From DATKRB01 sp036501425 (lineage in GTDB: Bacteria; Actinomycetota; Acidimicrobiia; Acidimicrobiales; RAAP-2), in assembly GCA_036501425.1 (NCBI GenBank), contig DASYAI010000081.1, positions 1 through 49,723 on the forward strand: a DNA stretch of 49,723 bases, written 5' to 3'. Made by a program: the position numbers and the translations under genes. Every line of letters begins with the position of its first letter. The stretch's first letter is position 1. Shown in pieces: positions 32,664 to 40,312 of this stretch. The notes beneath the pieces are model-generated. The model saw only the letters and a list, made by a program, of their open reading frames with translations. It was not told the DNA's origin and searched no databases.

Positions 32664-34169
32664 TCAACGACCTCCTGCGAACGACAGGCCGCGGTCCCGC
32701 GCCCGGTCGGGCTCGTGGCCCATCGCCCGCGCCTCGCGCTCGATCAGCGCCCGCACCCGGAGGTGGTCGGCCAACCGGGGGACGCTCAGCCCCGCCAGCC
32801 GCACGTCGCGGCCCAAGGCGTCGTCACGGTCACCGACGTCCCAGCGTTGCCGGTAGCGCTCGATGCCGAGCGCGGCGTCGCGCCAGTGCTGCTGGCCGGC
32901 GTACCCGAGCGGGCGGGCACCGAGCGCGTGCAGCAGGTACCCCGGAGGTACGACAGGTTCGAGGGCGACCAGCGGCTCGGCGACGCCGGGGGCGGCCGGC
33001 TCCCCCCGGGCACCGGACGGGTCCCACGAGGCGGTGGGACGGCCGGGGGAAGCTCGCCGGAACGCCATCGCCCAGTCGGCCGACGCTTCCGTCTCGACCA
33101 CCCGACCGCCGCCGTGGGCCGCTTCGGCCCAGGCACCGACCACGGCCCGCCGGGTGGTCCCACCATGGACGGTGGCCGCCAGCGCCGCCGCGAACCGGTG
33201 CTCGTCGAGACGGTGCTCGTCGAGACGGTCCGCCGAAGGTGGCGGGCGCCCGATGACGTCGCCGATGTCGCGGGCGTCGAAGCCGGCGTCACGCGCCACC
33301 CGGCGCCAGCGAGCGACGAGCACGTCGTGCTCGAGCAGTGGCGCCTTGGGATCGCGGGTGGCGAGCCGGGCGATCGACCGGGCCCGAGCCGAGGAGGACC
33401 CCACGTCGTGCGTGCCGGCCCGTACCTCGGCCGCCCGGCCCGAAAAGGCGCCGATGACGTCCAGCCCGATGCCGGCCACCTCGGGGGCTCGACCACCGCG
33501 CCGCTCCCATGCCGTCCCCAGCGTTGCGGTGAGCCGGAGACGGAGCTCGGCGCGGTACAAGGCATCCATCGTCCTGCGGTGGGCGAAGAGACCCCGGCCG
33601 TCGAGGGCCGACCAACGGCCGTCGGCGCCCCGGGTGACGTTGGCCACGACCAGGTGGGTGTGCAGGTGGGGGTCCAGCGCCCGGCTGACGCCGTGGGTGA
33701 ACGCGGCACCGATCGAGCCACCGGCGGGCAGCACCCGGCGCTCGTCGCCGGTACCCCGGCGAACCGCGATCACCCGCCGGTCGAGATAGCCCCCGACCGC
33801 CGCCACCGCCGCCCGCTGAGCCTCGATCACCTCGAGCCGGACCTCGGCCGACCCGAGGGCGAACAGCACGCTCACCGACTTGGGCGCGCTGAACGTCAGG
33901 TCGAAGCCCCCCACGCGGGCGGGGCGGCCCGAAAGCCGGTGTCCGTCGCTCGGCGCGCGGCCCGAGAGGAGGAGGGACAGATGGTCGCGCCGCACGGCGC
34001 CTTCGAGCCCGAGCCCGGCGGCCCCGGCACCCGACCACCGGCCCACGCTCGACTCGGGGTCGGCGGCCGGTCCCGACCGCCACTGACCGGCATCGGGACC
34101 GAGCTCGACCGCCCGGTCGTCGAGGTAGTACGGGGCCCGCACGGAGCTGACGGTCGCCACGCTCAGCAC
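32664..34169 (-). CDS. MobF-type (TrwC/TraA) relaxase without helicase domain
   Basis: A 501-residue protein. The N-terminus VLSVATVSSVRAPYYLDD shows the paired Tyr14-Tyr15 expected of MobF relaxases, then GFDLTFSAPKSVSVLFAL (88-105), a signature block, and the three-His metal site DPHLHTHLV (His168, 170, 172), then TRGADGRWSALDGRGLF. Relaxases nick the transfer origin and stay bound to its 5' end through tyrosine. TrwC/TraI continue into a helicase domain; here only an unrecognised helical region follows and the protein stops. The start GTG at 34169 was chosen because it gives the family V-L-S-V opening; other GTG codons lie at 34181, 34160 and 34142. Converges on the coupling ATPase. Confidence 0.82.
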   Translation of the reverse strand: MLSVATVSSVRAPYYLDDRAVELGPDAGQWRSGPAADPESSVGRWSGAGAAGLGLEGAVRRDHLSLLLSGRAPSDGHRLSGRPARVGGFDLTFSAPKSVSVLFALGSAEVRLEVIEAQRAAVAAVGGYLDRRVIAVRRGTGDERRVLPAGGSIGAAFTHGVSRALDPHLHTHLVVANVTRGADGRWSALDGRGLFAHRRTMDALYRAELRLRLTATLGTAWERRGGRAPEVAGIGLDVIGAFSGRAAEVRAGTHDVGSSSARARSIARLATRDPKAPLLEHDVLVARWRRVARDAGFDARDIGDVIGRPPPSADRLDEHRLDEHRFAAALAATVHGGTTRRAVVGAWAEAAHGGGRVVETEASADWAMAFRRASPGRPTASWDPSGARGEPAAPGVAEPLVALEPVVPPGYLLHALGARPLGYAGQQHWRDAALGIERYRQRWDVGDRDDALGRDVRLAGLSVPRLADHLRVRALIEREARAMGHEPDRARDRGLSFAGGR

Positions 34170-34219
34170 GGCGACCAACACCCGGTCGCCACGCTCAGCA
34201 CGTTGGAAGTCGCCACGCT
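34153..34219. repeat. Three copies of an 11-bp repeat at the relaxase start
   Basis: gtcgccacgct at 34153-34163, 34185-34195 and 34209-34219. The first two extend to ggtcgccacgctcagcacg; the second and third share a following cacgttggaa. Copy 1 is inside the relaxase gene, the others upstream. Possible regulator or relaxosome-accessory sites. Confidence 0.7.
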
Positions 34220-34312
34220 CCCCACGTTGGAAACGGTCGCCCGACCACGCCGGCCACGCCGGTCACGGCGGTGGTGGCCCCGGCCGGCGCCGGGGCGGTT
34301 CGTCCCGGTCGT

Positions 34313-36358
34313 TCAGCCGGGCCCGGAGCCCCCGGCAGCGCCGGCGGAGCTGCCGGCGCCGGCGCGATAGCGGTCCAGCAGTCGGCCCGCTGCCGTGGCA
34401 CCCAGTGCGCGCAGGTCGGCCGGATCGAGCACGCGTGCGTGGGGACCCAGCTGGAGCAGCAGCCGCTCGAGCCAGGCCAGGCCACCCACCGACAACGTCA
34501 CCTCGGTGAGATCTTCGCCCAGGTCGCGCCAGGCGAGCACCGGCACGCTGTCGACCACCCACCGGGCCTCCCCGTCCACGGCCAGGCGCACCGTGGTGGC
34601 CCCCGGGCCCGGCACGAAGGCGTCGGCGCGAGGATCGTCGGGCCCGAGGTCACCCGACCATCCGCCCGGGTCGGCGGCCACGCGCTCCCCGGTCGTCCGC
34701 AGGGTACGGATGCGGTCGATCCGGAACCGCCGCCGGCCGGTGGCCGTGTGGCAGTAGGCGTCGAGGTACCAGTGACCGTCGAGGTTGAGCACCCGGAGCG
34801 GATCGAGCACCCGATGGGTCGTCTGGTCCGACGAGGCCGAGTGGTACTCGACCTCGATCTGGCGACCGTTGTCGGTGGCCCGTTGGACGTCGGCGAGCAG
34901 CGATGGTGCGTCGAGCGACACCACCAGCCCCGATCGCTCGCCCAGGACGCCGGCGAGCTTGCCCAGCGCCCGCTCCAGCGCGCCGTCGGCGTCGGCCCCG
35001 GGGACGGCCAGGATGGTCCGCCCGGCCGCGAGGAGCGCGAATCCCTCGGCGGCGGTGAGCCGGCGCGGCCGGGCCAGGTCGGAGGGCAAGGACGCGCTGA
35101 CCCGCTCGTCGGTGACGACGATCTCCATCAACGCATCGGGCGAGTAGGGGGGCACCCCGCAGCAGGCCGCCATCTCCAGCTCGCGCACCAGCTCGGCCTC
35201 GGGCAGCCCGAACCGGCGGGACACGTCGGCGATGGGTGCTTCGCCCTCGCGAGCCAGCCAGCCGACGATGGCCAGCAGGCGCCGCAGCCGGAAGCTGGCG
35301 TCGTGGCGCCCGACCGGAGCCCTGCTCCCCTCACCGGTCGGCGCTCCTTCCGCCTCGCCCTCCGCCGGCCCCTCCGCCGGTTCGCCCCCCACCGGCTCCG
35401 CCGCCGGCTCGGCCGCCGGCACCGGCACGTCGGACGAGCCTGCGGCCACCGCCTCGAGCCACCCGACCATGGCCGCCCGCTCGGCCGGAGGACCGAGGAT
35501 CTCGGCGTGCTCGAGCAGGCCGAGGACCCAGGACCGGAACGAGCCGGCCTCGGTGGTCCCCAGCCGCAACACGACGGCGCCGTCGGGCCGGCGCTCGGCC
35601 ACGGCGTGCTCTCCGACCTCCTCGACCAGGCGGGCCGACTCGATCGGGTCGACCCACAGCAGCACGTCGCTGCCGTCGCCCTCCCCCGGCCGCCACGGGT
35701 CCGCCGGCACCGCACGCGACAGGTCGGTCCCTTCGGGCAGGCGTCCGCTGCCGGGCGCCCCGGGCGAGGGCCGTCCCTCGATCCGGTCGACGCGGAAGGT
35801 CCGCATGGCGTCGCGCGCCCGATCGAAGCCGACGAGGTACCAGCTGCCGGCGCGGAAGGCCAGCGACGCCGGTGCCACCCGGCGCTCCTCGGCCCGGTAG
35901 CCAAACGAGACCTCCGAGCGCGAGCGCAGGCTCTCGAAGAGCGGCACGAGCGCCGGTGGCGGAACGATCGACGCCACCGGTCGGGCCTCGGCGAGACCGG
36001 TCGCCCCCAGCTTCAACAGCGCATGACGGCCACTAGGATCGCCCAGGTGCACGCCGGCCACGGCGAGGTGGAGGGCGGCCTGCTCGTCGGGCTGGAGGTC
36101 GAGGTCGGGGAGATAGAAGTCCTCGGGGTGGATGCGGTACCCGAACTGCTCTTGACCCTCGACCGGTTCGGTGTCGACCGGAATGCCCTCCTCGCGCAAG
36201 AGCCGCTTGTCGCGCTCGAAGGCCTGCCGGCGGGCATCGTGCTCGGCCGGGTACCCCGGGACCTCGTCCGCGATGGCATCGAGGCTGAGGGGCCGGCGCG
36301 CGTTGAGCAGGACCAGCACCAGGTCCGTCAGGCGTTCGAGGCGGTCGGCTCTGGCCAT
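34313..36358 (-). CDS. pafBC: Fused PafB-PafC WYL-domain transcriptional regulator
   Basis: A 681-residue protein formed by two similar halves. Each has a winged-helix/HTH start (ADRLERLTDLVLVLLNARRP; second half RRLLAIVGWLAREGEAPIAD near 350) and a WYL domain, with SWYLVGFD in the first (~165) and HWYLDAYC in the second (~525) and the following F-R-V/I-D-R-I. In mycobacteria PafB and PafC are separate proteins acting as a heterodimeric activator of the RecA-independent DNA-damage response; fused forms are known in other actinobacteria. The halves are joined by a Glu/Ala/Pro-rich linker (~310-345). ATG at 36358 lies 7 nt after TACGCT, a leaderless start. Divergent from ctaG. WYL domains are thought to sense single-stranded nucleic acid. 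Confidence 0.9.
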   Translation of the reverse strand: MARADRLERLTDLVLVLLNARRPLSLDAIADEVPGYPAEHDARRQAFERDKRLLREEGIPVDTEPVEGQEQFGYRIHPEDFYLPDLDLQPDEQAALHLAVAGVHLGDPSGRHALLKLGATGLAEARPVASIVPPPALVPLFESLRSRSEVSFGYRAEERRVAPASLAFRAGSWYLVGFDRARDAMRTFRVDRIEGRPSPGAPGSGRLPEGTDLSRAVPADPWRPGEGDGSDVLLWVDPIESARLVEEVGEHAVAERRPDGAVVLRLGTTEAGSFRSWVLGLLEHAEILGPPAERAAMVGWLEAVAAGSSDVPVPAAEPAAEPVGGEPAEGPAEGEAEGAPTGEGSRAPVGRHDASFRLRRLLAIVGWLAREGEAPIADVSRRFGLPEAELVRELEMAACCGVPPYSPDALMEIVVTDERVSASLPSDLARPRRLTAAEGFALLAAGRTILAVPGADADGALERALGKLAGVLGERSGLVVSLDAPSLLADVQRATDNGRQIEVEYHSASSDQTTHRVLDPLRVLNLDGHWYLDAYCHTATGRRRFRIDRIRTLRTTGERVAADPGGWSGDLGPDDPRADAFVPGPGATTVRLAVDGEARWVVDSVPVLAWRDLGEDLTEVTLSVGGLAWLERLLLQLGPHARVLDPADLRALGATAAGRLLDRYRAGAGSSAGAAGGSGPG

Positions 36359-36365
36359 CGCCAGC

Positions 36366-36371
36366 AGCGTA
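36366..36371 (-). promoter_or_regulatory. TACGCT -10 box, leaderless start of pafBC
   Basis: TACGCT on the minus strand ends 7 nt before the ATG at 36358. Confidence 0.5.
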
Positions 36372-36396
36372 GGACGACGAGCGCGACGGGCCGGCC

Positions 36397-37257
36397 ATGA
36401 CACCCGGCTCGCCCTACGCGTTCCACCTCCACCCGGTGCAGTGGATCGTCCTGGCTGCCCTGGCGGCGACCTACCTGATGGCGACCGCACGGGAGCCCTG
36501 GCGGATCCCGGGCCGGCGGCGAGTGGGCGGGGTGCTCGGGCTGGTCCTGACCGGCCTCGTCCTCGGCTGGCCGATCGGCGACCTCGCAGCCCACTGGTCG
36601 CTGCTGGCCCTGGTGGTCCAGCGCCTGGTGCTGACCCTGGCCGTACCGCCCCTGATCCTGCTGGCCCTGCCGGGGGCCCTCATCGGGCGGGCCACCGCCC
36701 CGGGCGTGGTCGACACGGTCGTCAGCTTTGTGGTGCGCCCGCCGGTCGCCGTGGGCGTCGTCACGGTGAGCGCGGTGGCCACCTTGACCGTGGGCGCGGT
36801 CGACCTGCAGGCGTCGTCGCTCGCGTTCCGGCTGGCCATGGCCGCCGTCCTGCTCGTTGCCGGGTGCGTGCTGTGGGCACCGGTGCTCGGCGTGGTGCCC
36901 GGGGTGGCCGGCTTGTCCCCGTTCGGCCGGGCCGGCTACCTGGTGGTGCAGTCCATCGTGCCGAGCTTCCTGTCGCTCGTGTGGATCTTCGCCCGCCATC
37001 CGATCTACCCGGCGTTCGACCACCAGGGGACGGTCGCCGGCATGTCCCCGCTGCTCGACCAGCAGCTGTCGGGTTTCGTCGCCAAGTTCCTCACCATCGC
37101 CACCCTGTGGACGGTGGCCTTCGTCCGGCTCAGCCGGGAGCATCGCCTCGGCGGCTCGACCGGCGACGCCACGTTGACGTGGGGCGACGTCTCACGCGAG
37201 CTGGCGCGCGCCGAGCGCCGAGAGCGGCGGGGCCGCCGCTGGCTGCCTCCGCCCTGA
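36397..37257 (+). CDS. ctaG: CtaG-type cytochrome c oxidase assembly factor
   Basis: A 286-residue polytopic membrane protein with about seven transmembrane helices. The pattern matches the CtaG/caa3_CtaG family: an opening AFHLHPVQWIVLAALAATY, then AAHWSLLALVVQRLVLTLAV with the conserved His and a P-P-L-I-L-L turn, GALIGRAT, and FARHPIYPAFDH. The family helps assemble heme-copper oxidase in Bacillus and occurs widely in actinobacteria, often fused to CopD. The C-terminal ~40 residues are charged (RELARAERRERRGRR) and cytosolic. ATG at 36397, 38 bp from the divergent pafBC start. Confidence 0.85.
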   Translation: MTPGSPYAFHLHPVQWIVLAALAATYLMATAREPWRIPGRRRVGGVLGLVLTGLVLGWPIGDLAAHWSLLALVVQRLVLTLAVPPLILLALPGALIGRATAPGVVDTVVSFVVRPPVAVGVVTVSAVATLTVGAVDLQASSLAFRLAMAAVLLVAGCVLWAPVLGVVPGVAGLSPFGRAGYLVVQSIVPSFLSLVWIFARHPIYPAFDHQGTVAGMSPLLDQQLSGFVAKFLTIATLWTVAFVRLSREHRLGGSTGDATLTWGDVSRELARAERRERRGRRWLPPP

Positions 37258-37261
37258 GCGC

Positions 37262-37297
37262 CCACCTGGGACGCGCCGTCAGCCGCCCCCCAGGTGG
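37262..37297. terminator. Inverted repeat between ctaG and the convergent lipoprotein gene
   Basis: ccacctggg (37262-37270) pairs with cccaggtgg (37289-37297), a 9-bp stem with an 18-nt loop. It begins just after the ctaG stop and overlaps the end of the opposing gene. Possible convergent terminator; no T-run. Confidence 0.4.
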
Positions 37298-37749
37298 AGA
37301 TGACCGAAGCGTTGGGGCAGCCGGCCGACGATCACCGTGGCCACCAGTCCCCGGTGCGGGTAGCCGATCACCACGATCGCCGCATGGCCCGCCCGGCTGC
37401 CGAGGGGTCGGTCCACGTGGTCGGCGTCGAACGAGCCGTCGAACGCCACCAGGCAGACCCGCTGGGAGGGCGACTCGGACCGGGGCACCGTGATCACGCG
37501 CATCCCCGGTATCCGAAGCATCGTGGCCAGCGTGACCAGGCGGGCCCCGACCAGCCGGCCCTGGTGGTGCACGGCCGAACCGGCGGTGGGCAGCGCCTCG
37601 AAGCAGGTGCCCGAGGCGGTGCCGAGCGAGCTCCGGACCGACGAGCAGCCCGCCAGCCCGGCGACGACCAGGCAGAGCGCCACCACCGGGCCCCCGATCC
37701 ACCGGCGGGGACCGGTCCGGACCGCGGCCGGGCCGATCGACCGGGTCAC
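37279..37749 (-). CDS. Lipoprotein of unknown function, last gene of the pilus operon
   Basis: A 156-residue protein with a type II signal peptide: basic RTGPRRW, hydrophobic PVVALCLVVAGLAG and lipobox L-A-G before Cys35. The mature domain contains two further Cys (TCFEALP; RVCLVAFDGS) and alternating hydrophobic strands (HAAIVVIGYPHRGLVATVIV), suggesting a small alpha/beta fold outside the membrane. GTG at 37749 overlaps the stop of the flippase-like gene (GTGA), so it is coupled to it and, through it, to pilC. No family recognised. A role at the pilus base is suggested by position only. Confidence 0.7.
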   Translation of the reverse strand: MTRSIGPAAVRTGPRRWIGGPVVALCLVVAGLAGCSSVRSSLGTASGTCFEALPTAGSAVHHQGRLVGARLVTLATMLRIPGMRVITVPRSESPSQRVCLVAFDGSFDADHVDRPLGSRAGHAAIVVIGYPHRGLVATVIVGRLPQRFGHLHLGGG

Positions 37750-38951
37750 GGCTGGCCCCCGATCGGCGGGCCGAAGTGGCCCGTGGGGTGGCTCGGCGGC
37801 CCGACCTCCACCGGCGCTTCGAGGGTCCGACGGGGCCACCTCCCCCGCCGCACGCCCATCGCCAGCCCGCCAGCACACAGCCAACCGACCACCAGCTCGG
37901 CCCAGAAGCTGAGGAGCCGGTAGATGAGCACCGCGTCGAGGCTGCTGCTGCGGGCGCCCCCGAAAGCGACCAGGGCGAAGGTGATGCTGCCCTCGACCGC
38001 ACCCAGGCCGCCGGGGGTGATCGGCAGGTTGGCGGCCAGCTGCCCCGCCCCGTAGGCGAGCAGCAGACCCTTGTACGGGACACCGGCCCCGATGACCAGA
38101 AAGGAGAACGCGAAGCACACCGCGTCGAGCAGCCAGTTCGCCAGGCCCCATCCGAGTGCGCCGGCCACGTCGCGCCACCCCAACCGGGCGACGGTGACTC
38201 GCTGGACGATCCGATCGATGTGCTCCATCAAGTCGCCCCGGGGCCGGCGGGTGAGGCGCCGGCTCGCCCGCAGGCCCCAGCCCACCGCCACCGCGAGCGG
38301 CCGCTCGTAGACGAAGAGGACCCCCACCGCCACGGTGACCACCAGCACGCCCACCACGACCGGGATGAGGTCGAGGCTGGCGCCCTCCTCGGTCGCCAGT
38401 CCGAGCCCGCCCGCCGCCACCAGCGCCAGCGACACCACCGCGGCGACCACGGTGCCGACCAGCGCCCAGCCCGCCAGGGCGTCGTCGGCCCCGAACCGCC
38501 GGTACCACCGGAACCCGTAGACGGCAGCGAACACCCCACCGGCGGGCAACGAGTTGTTCATGGCCTGTGACGCGAGCGTCACCCCCAGCAGAGGTCGCGT
38601 GGGCGCGCTCAGCCCGCCCACCGCGAGCAGGCGGTACTGCAGGCCGGCAAAGGCGACGAACGACGCCGCCTCGGTCAACGCGGCCCCCGGCAGCCACCAC
38701 CACCGCAGGTGGCCGAGGACCGAGCCGAAGTCCGACAGCTCCGAGCGATGACCGCTCAGAACCCACAGCGCGAGCAGTGCCAGGGCGAGGCCGGCGACGA
38801 ACCGGAACGCCGCCCAGGCTCGCGGCCACCGTCGCCAGGGAGCCCGGGGCGGTACCGCCGCCCGGTCGGGCCCCGTCGTGCGGATCGGGCGCCGAGCGGC
38901 GTCCGCCGGACCGGGCTGGGGGGGCGCGAGCGGCGGCGTGCTGGGAGCCAC
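37746..38951 (-). CDS. LPG-synthase-TM / UPF0104 flippase-like membrane protein
   Basis: About 401 residues with eight or so transmembrane helices. LPITPGGLGAVEGSITFAL near the C-terminal end is the hallmark of the lysylphosphatidylglycerol-synthase transmembrane (flippase-like) family; VTLASQAMNNSLPAGGVFAA is the matching block in the first half. Family members move or modify membrane lipids, but the stand-alone proteins mostly lack known substrates. The start is unsure: GTG at 38951 (VAPSTPPLAPPQ) leaves a 28-bp gap to pilC and a ~45-residue Pro-rich cytosolic leader. It sits between pilC and a lipoprotein in an apparent operon. Confidence 0.78.
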   Translation of the reverse strand: MAPSTPPLAPPQPGPADAARRPIRTTGPDRAAVPPRAPWRRWPRAWAAFRFVAGLALALLALWVLSGHRSELSDFGSVLGHLRWWWLPGAALTEAASFVAFAGLQYRLLAVGGLSAPTRPLLGVTLASQAMNNSLPAGGVFAAVYGFRWYRRFGADDALAGWALVGTVVAAVVSLALVAAGGLGLATEEGASLDLIPVVVGVLVVTVAVGVLFVYERPLAVAVGWGLRASRRLTRRPRGDLMEHIDRIVQRVTVARLGWRDVAGALGWGLANWLLDAVCFAFSFLVIGAGVPYKGLLLAYGAGQLAANLPITPGGLGAVEGSITFALVAFGGARSSSLDAVLIYRLLSFWAELVVGWLCAGGLAMGVRRGRWPRRTLEAPVEVGPPSHPTGHFGPPIGGQP

Positions 38952-38979
38952 GGCCCCCGAGGACGGCGGTGGGTCCCCG

Positions 38980-40203
38980 CTAGTGGATGAGCTTGATGTA
39001 GTCGAACATTGGGAGGTAGAGGCTGATGATGACCACCCCGACCACCGCACCCATGATGACTATCAGAAACGGCTCGAGGATGGAGGTCAAGTTGTCGACC
39101 GTCTGGTCGACCTCGGCCATGTAGAACTCGGAGACCCGTTCGAGCATCTCGTCGAGTGCACCGGTCTGTTCGCCGACCTCGACCATCTGCACCACCAGCG
39201 TGGGGAAGATCTCGCACTGGCGCATCGGGTCGGCGAACGGCCGGCCCTCGCGGATGGCCGCCTTGACGGTGAGGGTGGCGTTGGCCAGCACCCGGTTGCC
39301 CGCCGCCTCGGCCACGATGTCGAGCGCCTCCATCGCCGGGACGCCCGCCGACAGCAGAGAGGACAGCGTGGCGGCGAAGCGGCTCAACGCGGCCTTGCGG
39401 GTGAGCTCGCCGAAGATCGGCGGCTTGAGCTTGAAGCTGTCCCACTTGAGCCGACCGGCGTCGGTCTTGATCCACCGGCGGAACCCGATGACCGCGGCGA
39501 CGACCAGCGCCACCACCACGATCACCTCCCAGCTGAGCAATACGTTGGAGATCTTGATGACGATCTGGGTGGGCAACGGCAGCTTCCCGCCGAGGGTCTT
39601 GAAGAGCTTCTTGAACACCGGGACGACCACCGTCATCATCACGATGAAGATGATGGCGATGACCCCCACCACCACGATCGGGTAGGTCATCGCCCCGCGT
39701 ACCTTGCGGTTGAGCTCGACCTGCTTCTCGAGCTGGTTGGCGGTGTTCTTGAGCACCGTGTCGATGCTCCCGCCGATCTCGCCCGCCCGGATCATCGACA
39801 CGTACAGGTTGTCGAACACCTTGGGATGCTTGGCCAGCGCGGCCGACAGGGCCAGCCCGGACTCCACGTCGTCGCGGATCTGGTGGATCTTCTGGGCCAG
39901 GTACTTGTTTTCGGTCTGCGTGGCGAGCACCGCCAGCGACCGGCTGATGGAGAGGCCCGAGTCGACCATCGTGGCGAACTGGCGGCTGAAGACCGCCACC
40001 TCCTTGGGCTTGATCCGGTCGGTGAACCCGGGGATCACGATCTCGGTCTTGAGCCCGGCCCCCGGAGCCGGGGTGACGGTGACCGGCAGGTAGCCCATCT
40101 CGCGCAACCGGCCGACGACCAGCGGCAGGCTGTCGCCTTCGAGCTTGCCCTCGATCAGCTGGCCAGCCCGGTCTCGGACCTTGTAGTCGAACGTCAGTGC
40201 CAT
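38980..40203 (-). CDS. pilC: Type IV pilus inner-membrane platform protein PilC
   Basis: A 407-residue GspF/PilC-family protein with the typical duplicated layout: a soluble domain (KEVAVFSRQFATMVDSGLSI), a membrane hairpin (VVGVIAIIFIVMMTVVVPVF), a second soluble domain (LSRFAATLSSLLSAGVPAME, then VEVGEQTGALDEMLERVSEF) and final helix (ILEPFLIVIMGAVVGVVIIS). It couples the PilB and PilT motors to pilus assembly and disassembly. ATG at 40203 has a good ribosome binding site (AGAGGAAGAG). It follows pilT by 109 bp. Confidence 0.95.
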   Translation of the reverse strand: MALTFDYKVRDRAGQLIEGKLEGDSLPLVVGRLREMGYLPVTVTPAPGAGLKTEIVIPGFTDRIKPKEVAVFSRQFATMVDSGLSISRSLAVLATQTENKYLAQKIHQIRDDVESGLALSAALAKHPKVFDNLYVSMIRAGEIGGSIDTVLKNTANQLEKQVELNRKVRGAMTYPIVVVGVIAIIFIVMMTVVVPVFKKLFKTLGGKLPLPTQIVIKISNVLLSWEVIVVVALVVAAVIGFRRWIKTDAGRLKWDSFKLKPPIFGELTRKAALSRFAATLSSLLSAGVPAMEALDIVAEAAGNRVLANATLTVKAAIREGRPFADPMRQCEIFPTLVVQMVEVGEQTGALDEMLERVSEFYMAEVDQTVDNLTSILEPFLIVIMGAVVGVVIISLYLPMFDYIKLIH

Positions 40204-40312
40204 CTCTTCCTCTTTCGGTCCGCCCGGTCGAGCCCGAGCCGGCTGCCATCGTCGATTCGCTGTCGCTGTTCACGCCGCCCCACGCCCGCCGGCACCGGGG
40301 AGCGCGCCGGCC

